From positions 5,142 to 23,942 of the forward strand of contig JAADIA010000095.1 in assembly GCA_013151555.1 (NCBI GenBank): DNA of 18,801 nt, in the 5' to 3' direction. Below the pieces are notes generated by a model. That model made no database searches and had not been told where the DNA came from. It saw only the letters and a list, made by a program, of their open reading frames with translations. This stretch comes from Nitrospirota bacterium. Its GTDB lineage: Bacteria; NPL-UPA2; JAADIA01. Both the position numbers and the translations under genes were made by a program. Positions 14,198-18,801 of the stretch are shown one piece after another; within the stretch, counting starts at the first letter, position 1; every line of letters begins with the position of its first letter.

Positions 14198-14215
14198 GTG
14201 CCCCCGTTCCCTCAT
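14198..14215 (-). repeat. GTG-CCCCGTTC-CTCAT motif, copy 1
   Basis: The plus-strand 18-mer GTGCCCCCGTTCCCTCAT ends six bases before the stop of the secreted-protein gene and matches 16 of 18 bases of a second copy at 16950-16967. GGGGAC/GTCCCC-type cores resemble REP elements served by RAYT transposases. The CGTTC-CTCA part also resembles one arm of site D, so it could instead be a worn attC arm. The rest of 14154-14221 holds nothing clear. Confidence 0.4.
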
Positions 14216-14221
14216 ATCGAT

Positions 14222-15058
14222 TCAGCTTTCCCCGGCAACCTTCTTGGAAACATATCCTCCGATCCAGTCGATTTTCCACTCATCGCCCATACGGACGAAA
14301 TAAATTTTCCAAACTTGTTTCCCACGCTTAGCTTTCAGGACCAATTTTCCATTCTTAAGGTACACTGATTCCGGTTCCAGCTTGAGAAAATCTTTCCTGC
14401 TCCACCAGAACAGCGCGTACGTGGGGTGGGACCGATTCATCGCTTGTGCGAACCACTCTAAGCCAGCCGGGAATTCTGCCTCCTGGTAGTCCTTGGTGAA
14501 CATCGCCCACACATCTTCGTATCTTTTTTCTCTAATATATCGCTGGAGATCACGGAACGTTTTCATAACGATATCGGCTCTCGCTCCGGAGATCGGGGTA
14601 GACAGCTTGCCAACATCTCGGCGTTCCAGATCTCTAGAGAGATACTTCTTCTCTCCAAAATAACCTTTGTAATCGTACTGGGCCTGGGATTCCGGGTTAT
14701 AGAATCGCAGTCTCACCCAAGTCTTATCTGTGATCGGTCCCTGAATTTTGAAAACGAACCGAACCCATTTTGTTTCGTTAGCCCTGAGGGTTCTAAAAAA
14801 CACTGCTCCCCAACCCCTGCCATGTCTAAGGTACTTGGGAGAGCGAGTCTGTATATGAATGCCAAAGACCTGATCAAGTCCCGTGCCATTCTGAACTTTT
14901 ACCTGGACCACGTTTTTTCCTCGTGCAATAGGTTCGAATTTCACTTCCAATACCTTTACAGCTGTTGCTCCCGGTTCATCTGCTGCTGCAGTCTCCACTG
15001 CTGCGGCAAACCAAGCAACGATATAGACCATCGACAATAGGATAACGAGCTTGCGCAT
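14222..15058 (-). CDS. Secreted protein of unknown function
   Basis: This 278-residue protein has a clear Sec signal peptide (hydrophobic residues 4-20, cleavage probably near AAA-DEP, residue 26). An N-terminal half rich in beta strands (about 35-125, with KVLEVKFEPIARGKNVVQVKV) is followed by a helix-rich segment, FRDLQRYIREKRYEDVWAMFTKDYQ (about 167-191). The C-terminal strands, about 225-270, include LVLKAKRGKQVWKIYFVRMG and EWKIDWIGGY. The second half resembles the general shape of NTF2-like/SnoaL-type lumazine-fold domains, which is only an impression. No catalytic motif is evident. A GGAGGAGGG site precedes ATG 15058. A REP-like motif lies after the stop and attC-like site C before the start. 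Confidence 0.75.
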   Translation of the reverse strand: MRKLVILLSMVYIVAWFAAAVETAAADEPGATAVKVLEVKFEPIARGKNVVQVKVQNGTGLDQVFGIHIQTRSPKYLRHGRGWGAVFFRTLRANETKWVRFVFKIQGPITDKTWVRLRFYNPESQAQYDYKGYFGEKKYLSRDLERRDVGKLSTPISGARADIVMKTFRDLQRYIREKRYEDVWAMFTKDYQEAEFPAGLEWFAQAMNRSHPTYALFWWSRKDFLKLEPESVYLKNGKLVLKAKRGKQVWKIYFVRMGDEWKIDWIGGYVSKKVAGES

Positions 15059-15085
15059 ACCCTCCTCCCTTCTGCCAATTCTACT

Positions 15086-15138
15086 GGCTAATCGTCCAGC
15101 TCAGAGACAGCAGTACCAATTCGCTGTAGCGCCTGGTT
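15086..15138 (-). other. attC-like recombination site (site C)
   Basis: The plus strand has AGCTCAGAGAC (15098-15108) and ATTCGCTGTAGCGCCTGGTT (15119-15138). The second arm matches site A at 18 of 20 bases and the first at 9 of 11, while the centre differs. The inner arms pair as GCTCAG and CTG-T-AGC with one bulged base. The core side reads GATTAGCC on the minus strand, close to GTTRRRY. The secreted-protein start is 27 nt beyond the core end, and the preceding membrane-protein stop lies eight bases before the outer arm. Confidence 0.6.
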
Positions 15139-15146
15139 TGCTTTCA

Positions 15147-15575
15147 TTATTTAAATTGCTTCTTAACATTGGGAAGCCTCAAAAAGTAAATTGAACAAGA
15201 TATGCCGATTGCAAATAATATGACAATCAAGAAGATTAATATATCCGCTCCCCCAGAGATTAGAAGAATCGTTGCAGGTAAAATCCCTGCTATTAGAACA
15301 AGTAAAAGGTATAAGTATAATGCTATTAAACTTATCACTCTGCCAACCCTTTTTCTTTTTAAAACAAGAATTCCTCCCGTTATAAGACTAATGAACAATG
15401 GTAATAGCAATATATTAATGATAAATCCATGGACATCACCCCCACGCTTATTGTGCAACAGCCATACTAAGGAATCCATTATCATATATGTGATATATGT
15501 GCCTGTAATAATCTCAAACCAACCTACAATGGTTACCCCGATGGTTACCCCGATGGACGGTTTTCTTTCCATCAT
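15147..15575 (-). CDS. Small four-helix membrane protein of unknown function
   Basis: This 142-residue protein has four hydrophobic segments, at about residues 9-34, 49-71, 79-104 and 109-131, with basic loops (KRKRVGR and a lysine-rich C-terminus). No family is recognised with certainty. Starts at 15575 and 15572 are adjacent ATGs; GGAG fits the second better. A 12-bp tandem duplication, ATGGTTACCCCG on the plus strand at 15529-15552, encodes the repeated GVTI at residues 9-16 and looks recent. It is flanked by attC-like sites D before and C after, so it looks like a single-gene cassette. Confidence 0.7.
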   Translation of the reverse strand: MMERKPSIGVTIGVTIVGWFEIITGTYITYMIMDSLVWLLHNKRGGDVHGFIINILLLPLFISLITGGILVLKRKRVGRVISLIALYLYLLLVLIAGILPATILLISGGADILIFLIVILFAIGISCSIYFLRLPNVKKQFK

Positions 15576-15593
15576 TGCTCCATTTTGATTTTC

Positions 15594-15643
15594 ATATAAT
15601 GTCCAAGCTCAGCGACGGCGATAGCCGTTCGCTCACTGATTTG
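15594..15643 (-). other. attC-like recombination site (site D)
   Basis: On the plus strand AGCGACGGC (15611-15619) pairs with GCCGT-T-CGCT (15624-15633), a 9-bp stem with one bulged T and a GATA loop. The flank ATATAATGTCCAAGCTCAGC matches site B, and CTCAGCGAC also matches site A. The core side is ATTATAT on the minus strand. It lies between the GNAT stop (38 nt) and the membrane-protein start (19 nt). Confidence 0.55.
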
Positions 15644-15680
15644 TCAATAATAAAGATTGTGACCCCCTCAGCCCTACATA

Positions 15681-16136
15681 TTATTTGTAAAATTTTTCCA
15701 TATAAAATATTTCTATATTTCCGCATTCATATTGGTCTGTCTTATATATATTATATCCCAATTTTTGATAGAGATGTATGTTTTTATCGCTTTTAGAGCC
15801 AACAAAAAGTTCATAGCGATTTGGACTATAAAGTTTTTCAATCTCCCGCATAAGAGATGTTCCGATTCCTTGATTTTGCATATCGGGATGTACGGCTAAT
15901 CTCCCCACATAACATGTCCCATTTTTTTCGTAGGCACGCACAGTGCCGATAATTTTACCTTCAGAAACAGCTTTCAGAAATATATGACTTTTGAATTGTT
16001 CTTTTATTTCATCAACAGTCTGCCTAAGTGGTGGTATATCATAATTATTATAGCGTTCGGATTCGCTTCTATAGGCTAACTTTTGTAAGGTTAAAATTTC
16101 TTCGGCATCGTCAATTATTGCTTGTAAAATTTCCAT
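15681..16136 (-). CDS. GNAT-family N-acetyltransferase
   Basis: This 151-residue acetyltransferase has GNAT motif A, VGRLAVHPDMQNQGIGTSLM, with the acetyl-CoA loop QNQGIG at 87-92. It also has the strand ELFVGSKSDKNIHLYQKLGYN, the usual C-terminal motif with a conserved Tyr. It closely fits the ordinary single-domain GNAT size. The substrate is unknown. It is not similar to the GNAT encoded at 13047-13520 beyond the fold. Codon use is more A/T-rich than in the left half of the window, consistent with acquisition. It lies between a truncated DUF2007 gene and attC-like site D. Confidence 0.9.
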   Translation of the reverse strand: MEILQAIIDDAEEILTLQKLAYRSESERYNNYDIPPLRQTVDEIKEQFKSHIFLKAVSEGKIIGTVRAYEKNGTCYVGRLAVHPDMQNQGIGTSLMREIEKLYSPNRYELFVGSKSDKNIHLYQKLGYNIYKTDQYECGNIEIFYMEKFYK

Positions 16137-16229
16137 TTTTTTATTTGCTTTTTTACATCTAATGTCAGGCTACGTGAACACTATTTTTCATCCTATCATA
16201 AGCTGATATAATCAAGCAAGGAGGAAAAA

Positions 16230-16334
16230 CTAAAAATGATCATTATGTACAAAATAAGGAATGTTGGCTCCCTCTAGAATACTTTTAATGATAGCAAGTT
16301 CAACTTCATTTTTTGGGGAATATAAATTAATCAT
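16230..16334 (-). pseudogene. Truncated DUF2007-family gene, N-terminal half only
   Basis: A 34-codon minus-strand ORF starts at ATG 16334. It encodes MINLYSPKNEVELAIIKSIL, then EGANIPYFVHNDHF and a TAG at 16232-16230. The pattern LYSxxNExELxxIKxxLE and IPxFVxNDHF is the first half of a DUF2007 domain, small proteins of about 70 residues. The conserved continuation (usually G plus the second half) is absent; the next 90 nt do not restore it in any frame I checked. The start is 17 nt from the GTTATAC core of site F, so this is a decayed or 3'-deleted cassette. ATTAGAT near 16162 may mark the joined boundary. Confidence 0.65.
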
Positions 16335-16350
16335 CTTTTATTTAATTTTT

Positions 16351-16422
16351 GTATAACGATAGAAATGAGCGGCTGAGAAAATGCGTAACGGTTTCTCAGT
16401 TCGTTCCATTCATTTGTTGGTC
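16351..16422 (-). other. attC-like recombination site (site F)
   Basis: On the plus strand GTATAAC (16351-16357) and GTTGGTC (16416-16422) are opposed outer 7-mers, each one base from RYYYAAC/GTTRRRY. AAATGA (16363-16368) pairs with TCATTT (16410-16415). CTGAGAAA (16373-16380) pairs perfectly with TTTCTCAG (16392-16399) around an 11-nt loop. This is the nested order expected for attC. The TGA stop of the FtsH-domain gene (16398-16396) lies within the inner stem. Confidence 0.65.
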
Positions 16423-16842
16423 GCTTCTTTGGTTTTTTAGTACTTCATTCAGTTTCATGATGATAACAATCAATAGAATGAAAAATATAAGGGGTTTTAC
16501 CAGAAAGATAAGTTTAGTGAGCGTTCGCATTAGGGGACGGCGTTCCGTCACATCTCGCATTGAAACAGTCACGTCGTGCTCTCTCAGAAAGCGGGTAAGA
16601 AGCGGGTCGTTAGCAGAAGCGATTGGGGTGTACGAGCGAAAAGTGCTTGTCGTGTTACCGACCGCGAGCGTTCCGCTGATTGAGGCACGCTTGTCAAGAG
16701 TCACTGACTTAATCTTTCCTCCCTCCACTTGACGAATGAATTCATTGTAAGTTAGATGCCGAGAACCGGCGGCAAACGACACACTGACAACGCCAATAAT
16801 CATAACGCTAATAATTATAAGAGCTACTACGATCGTTTTCAT
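16396..16842 (-). CDS. Stand-alone FtsH extracytoplasmic domain protein
   Basis: This 148-residue membrane protein corresponds to only the first part of the FtsH protease. It has a membrane helix (about 3-24), an FtsH_ext-like domain (28-105) with LTYNEFIRQVEGGKIKSVTL and ANDPLLTRFLREHDVTVSM, a second helix (109-130) and an 18-residue cytoplasmic tail. Full FtsH continues with an AAA ATPase and a zinc protease; neither is present. The ORF stops inside the attC-like site F, so this is a complete captured ORF and not obviously a broken gene end. FtsH works as a hexamer whose periplasmic domains contact each other and HflKC. A lone domain could join or disturb those assemblies, which is inference. 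The start has GGAGAG upstream. Confidence 0.8.
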   Translation of the reverse strand: MKTIVVALIIISVMIIGVVSVSFAAGSRHLTYNEFIRQVEGGKIKSVTLDKRASISGTLAVGNTTSTFRSYTPIASANDPLLTRFLREHDVTVSMRDVTERRPLMRTLTKLIFLVKPLIFFILLIVIIMKLNEVLKNQRSDQQMNGTN

Positions 16843-16867
16843 ATGGCTCTCCTTTCTGCAACCAATA

Positions 16868-16928
16868 TCCCAGATCGGGACTGGGAACGCGCCAAAGTCA
16901 ATGAATTAACCCCATTGATATTGCTTTG
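16868..16928. other. Two hairpins upstream of the FtsH-domain gene
   Basis: TCCCAG (16868-16873) and CTGGGA (16881-16886) form a 6-bp hairpin. CAAAG-TCAATG (16893-16903) pairs with CATTGA and CTTTG (16913-16918, 16924-16928) with a 5-nt bulge. On the minus strand, GACTTTGGCGCGTT next to the first hairpin resembles the core-proximal arm of attC sites (GCTTTGGCGTTAGGC-type). The segment 16882-16970 may therefore be the attC of the TolB-like cassette, but the arms do not pair well. Confidence 0.35.
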
Positions 16929-16949
16929 AGTTATTTGCCAAATTAATAA

Positions 16950-16967
16950 GTGTCCCCGTTCGCTCAT
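16950..16967 (-). repeat. GTG-CCCCGTTC-CTCAT motif, copy 2
   Basis: GTGTCCCCGTTCGCTCAT on the plus strand is the second copy (16 of 18 bases) of the motif at 14198-14215. It again lies just after the stop of a gene for a secreted protein, here 28 nt away. On the minus strand it contains GAGCGAACGG, also found in site D. It may be a REP-like element or one arm of a degenerate attC site. Confidence 0.4.
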
Positions 16968-16995
16968 TTTCCCATACAGCTCCCGAAATCCTCAC

Positions 16996-17937
16996 CTATC
17001 TTGGCACCCCCGAATATGGCTGCACATAAGATCTGAGGACTGTTTTTCCCTTGATTTTAGTCCATCGGTTAAAAGCAATATTCTTTCCATCAGGAGACAA
17101 AAGGGCACGAATGATGGTACTATCCGCAATTGCTTGAACCGGTTCTCCCCCTTTAACTGGCACAGCCCAGACCCCTCTACTCTTACCACCGCCTGTGCCA
17201 AACCTGGTAAAGATGATAGTTTTCCCATCAGGAGACCAACAGGGATAAGCAGCATTCATTCCAAAGGTAATCTGCTTCGGTTGGCTACTCCCATCACTTG
17301 GTACTGTCCAAATGTCCATATCTGTCTTGCCTGGAGTCCGTGAGGTAAAAGCGATGGTCTTTCCATCTGGAGACCATCTTGGATATCTATCCTTTTTAGG
17401 ACTGATAGTCAGTCTTCTCGGTGAACCACCTGGTATTGGCAGTACAAATATTTCCAGGTTGGGTTTTTTCCCGTCCTCCGAAACCATAGCTTCACAGGCA
17501 ATCTCTTTCCCATCCGGGGACCAATCGAGCATAGAGATATACGGGAATGGGGTAGGAACTTTTGTTACCATTCGCCCCTCTGGTGACACTATCCAAATAG
17601 CCATAGTATCGTCCTTTGGACTAATAGCAGAAAAGGCTATCTTATCACCAACTGGCGACCAGGACCCCCACATAAATATTTTAGAATCTATTTTTGCGCC
17701 GGAGATTACCAATGCAGCTTTCCCGTCAGCAAGCGATACCGTCCAGAGACTCTTGGCACCATCTTTGTCCGACTCGATGAGAACCTTGGTCCCACCTGGA
17801 GACCAACCATAAATCGTAGATTTGCCGCTTTCCAAGCCTGCACCAAGTTCCATCGTTGCACCTTCGCTAATACTTCTACTTCCAAGTATCACAAGAAAAG
17901 ATAATAGAACAACATAATTTTTTCTCCATTTGCTCAT
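16996..17937 (-). CDS. Secreted TolB-like beta-propeller protein
   Basis: This 313-residue protein has a signal peptide (hydrophobic residues 8-19, cleavage probably near residue 27) and a six-bladed TolB/PD40-type propeller. Blade signatures recur about every 42-47 residues: GWSPGGTKVLI, SWSPVGDKIAF, DWSPDGKEIAC, RWSPDGKTIAF, CWSPDGKTIIF and LSPDGKNIAF. Between them are xIWTVxxxGG-type strands. Such propellers bind proteins or sugars in the periplasm. This one lacks the N-terminal domain of true TolB, so it is not a TolB orthologue by architecture. A strong GGAGGAGG site lies before ATG 17937. It is a large product for a single-gene cassette. Confidence 0.88.
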   Translation of the reverse strand: MSKWRKNYVVLLSFLVILGSRSISEGATMELGAGLESGKSTIYGWSPGGTKVLIESDKDGAKSLWTVSLADGKAALVISGAKIDSKIFMWGSWSPVGDKIAFSAISPKDDTMAIWIVSPEGRMVTKVPTPFPYISMLDWSPDGKEIACEAMVSEDGKKPNLEIFVLPIPGGSPRRLTISPKKDRYPRWSPDGKTIAFTSRTPGKTDMDIWTVPSDGSSQPKQITFGMNAAYPCWSPDGKTIIFTRFGTGGGKSRGVWAVPVKGGEPVQAIADSTIIRALLSPDGKNIAFNRWTKIKGKTVLRSYVQPYSGVPR

Positions 17938-18029
17938 CTTTCTTCCTCCTCCTTTAACCCCTGGGTTTTCATTATTGTAATGGACCTCTTTTATGTCCCA
18001 GCAGCTTTTGGTAGAGACTGTTCTTGAGA

Positions 18030-18055
18030 GTTCTGGGGACGGTTCACTTAATTAC
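18030..18055 (-). repeat. REP-like GTCCCC element beside the transposase remnant
   Basis: On the minus strand the transposase frame's stop codon is followed by TTAAGTGAACCGTCCCCAGA. GTCCCC-containing motifs directly after RAYT genes are typical of the REP elements those transposases mobilise. It has no coding potential. Related GGGGAC cores occur at 13022 and within the 14198 and 16950 motifs. Confidence 0.5.
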
Positions 18056-18276
18056 CTTTTTTGGACCCGGTTTATTCTTACGCAAGAACCTCTGCCGGTT
18101 ACCTTTTCTATTTTTTCAATAAAATCACCATCTCCTAACGGCCTGCCAACCTCAGTATGCCGAGCAAATAAATCTATATCTTCTCTATTATCCCCATCTG
18201 CTAAATATCCTGTTTTGTCTTGGGGTCTGTTTTGTCTTGTTGTCTTGGGGTCGGACCAAGCTAAGCCATTGAAATA
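18052..18276 (-). pseudogene. C-terminal remnant of a REP-associated tyrosine transposase (RAYT)
   Basis: The minus-strand frame is open from 18276 to the TAA at 18054-18052, without a start codon. Its last 50 codons include LFARHTEVGRPLGDGDFIEK and then IEKVTGRGSCVRINRVQKR. The motif TGRPLGxxxFxxxLExxTGR is the typical C-terminus of Y1-type RAYT/IS200-like transposases. The catalytic HUH domain is absent, and the upstream part runs into a simple repeat (18211-18252), so the gene is dead. It explains the REP-like motif beside it and hints that functional copies exist elsewhere in the genome. Confidence 0.6.
18211..18252 (+). repeat. Short tandem repeat with TGTTTTGTCTTGGGGTC units
   Basis: One full 17-nt unit (18211-18227) is followed by a partial unit (18228-18239) and a third lacking its first bases (18240-18252). 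GGGGTC is a core often found in RAYT-related palindromic repeats. It interrupts the transposase remnant and has no other visible role. Confidence 0.6.
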
Positions 18277-18377
18277 TTATCATCATCTTTGCACCAAAAA
18301 TACATGTTTTTTGGGCTTAGAAGGCTCTTTTTGGGGTCAAAAACAGCCTTGTAAGGATTTTGAGGTTCTCTAAGCAT
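18261..18377 (-). CDS. Unassigned short ORF or gene fragment
   Basis: A 38-codon minus-strand ORF begins MLREPQNPYKAVFDPKKSLL and ends CKDDDNISMA before a TAG at 18263-18261. The frame stays open upstream to about 18440 (ending RTIVENEDNF just before the Met), so it may be an internal piece of a longer gene. Composition looks protein-like, but I recognise no family and no good ribosome site. It could equally be chance. No intact gene was found elsewhere in 17938-18433. Confidence 0.25.
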   Translation of the reverse strand: MLREPQNPYKAVFDPKKSLLSPKNMYFWCKDDDNISMA

Positions 18378-18433
18378 GAAATTATCTTCATTCTCAACAA
18401 TCGTGCGCCCTCGGGCCTTATAGGTGTTAGCAT

Positions 18434-18783
18434 CTATGTTTTTTTATTTGCAAGAATCTCTACCTTCTCCTCAATCTGCTGAAGAATATCTTCTGAAATT
18501 TCTTCTTTTTTCAAAATCCCGGATTTTTCAAAATCCCGGACTCTAATCCTATTGCAACTATCATGTCCGCTTTAAAATAATTGTGTTTCTTCCACAACTC
18601 CCGAGATGGTCCATCATGAAACTTATGTATATATTCATTTATCTCAAAACAATCTATCTTTTTCTCCCTCCATTCATCAAACCTCTTTGCCAATTCCTCT
18701 ACATACTGATCAAGCTCTCTCTTCCATACCAACGTGGCAAGTTCTTTCAATTTTTTTCTTATTTCTTTATTATATTTTTTCAT
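18434..18783 (-). pseudogene. 110-residue gene frameshifted by a 17-bp tandem duplication
   Basis: ATG 18783 opens a frame that now stops at 18513-18511 after 90 residues (ending ILKNPGF). Removing one copy of the 17-bp duplication at 18507-18540 restores a frame that runs on as ILKKEEISEDILQQIEEKVE to a TAG at 18436-18434, giving exactly 111 codons. The protein is charged and helical, with FHDGPSRELWKKHNYFKADM at about residues 55-74, and no family is recognised. GTTAGCA lies 11 nt upstream of the ATG, and its inverse TGCTAAC lies just after the restored stop. That is the arrangement of an integron cassette. The 90-residue form may still be made. Confidence 0.6.
18507..18540. repeat. 17-bp perfect tandem duplication
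   Basis: TTTTTCAAAATCCCGGA occurs twice in direct succession (18507-18523 and 18524-18540). Its length is not a multiple of three, so it shifts the reading frame of the gene on the minus strand. The copies are identical, which suggests a recent slip, possible phase variation or an assembly artefact. Confidence 0.9.
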
Positions 18784-18793
18784 ATTTATTCTC

Positions 18794-18801
18794 TGCTAAC
18801 G
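18794..18801 (-). other. Possible attC core site at the window edge
   Basis: The minus strand reads CGTTAGCA at the right edge, close to the GTTRRRY core. It lies 11 nt before the start of the gene at 18783 and is the exact inverse of TGCTAAC after that gene (18432-18426). The rest of the site would lie outside the window. Confidence 0.4.

Noticed and set aside
16349-16732. Plus-strand 127-codon ORF over the FtsH-domain gene
   Set aside because: It is antisense to a gene with clear family similarity and has no domain or ribosome site.
17312-17812. Plus-strand 166-codon ORF over the TolB-like gene
   Set aside because: Its repeats, such as FPSGDH, are the antisense of the WSPDGK blade motifs.

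Overview
The window looks like part of the chromosome of an uncultivated diderm (Gram-negative-type) bacterium of moderate GC content. An ExbB/ExbD pair, a predicted lipoprotein and TPR envelope proteins point to an outer membrane. I cannot assign a phylum from the sequence alone. The window splits into a plus-strand, housekeeping-like half (1 to about 10400) and a minus-strand accessory half (about 10400 to 18801).

Left half. A large TPR-repeat protein, cut by the window edge, leads a gene cluster of ExbB-type and ExbD-type proton-channel subunits, a short TonB-like anchor protein without a TonB C-terminal domain, and a small membrane-anchored zinc ribbon. Two translational junctions are ATGA overlaps. 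Next come a DUF2229 protein and an acyl-CoA dehydratase activase (BcrA/BadF/HgdC family), which lie close together with no dehydratase subunit in the window. They are followed by a glycine-zipper lipoprotein behind a near-consensus promoter, a rhomboid protease, a CaCA-type cation exchanger, MutM and a CCA-adding-type tRNA nucleotidyltransferase. A tRNA with a CAU anticodon and no encoded CCA lies convergent to the nucleotidyltransferase gene.

Right half. Every protein gene is on the minus strand, and most are small and unrelated: DUF2569, a sulfatase plus DUF202 pair, two GNAT acetyltransferases, a YefM/YoeB-type toxin-antitoxin pair, a secreted protein of unknown function, a four-helix membrane protein, a truncated DUF2007 gene, a free-standing FtsH extracytoplasmic domain, a secreted TolB-like propeller and a frameshifted 110-residue gene. 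Several 3' ends carry imperfect inverted repeats of about 50 to 70 nt. Their arms are shared between sites, they have single-base bulges, and some end in GTTRRRY-like 7-mers, the architecture of integron attC sites. The start codon of the next gene lies about 15 to 25 nt beyond the core at four of them. I therefore read about 10.6 to 18.8 kb as an integron cassette array, or an attC cluster whose integrase is outside the window. The attC calls at 11162, 15086 and 16351 are the best, 13536 and 15594 are good, and others are degenerate.

The stretch 17938 to 18433 has no intact gene. It holds the C-terminal remnant of a REP-associated (RAYT-type) transposase, an adjoining REP-like motif, a GGGGTC-containing tandem repeat and an unassigned ORF fragment. 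The most notable observations are the cassette array itself, the FtsH periplasmic-domain-only protein within it, the decaying cassettes (DUF2007 and the 17-bp duplication), and the TonB-like anchor with no C-terminal domain.
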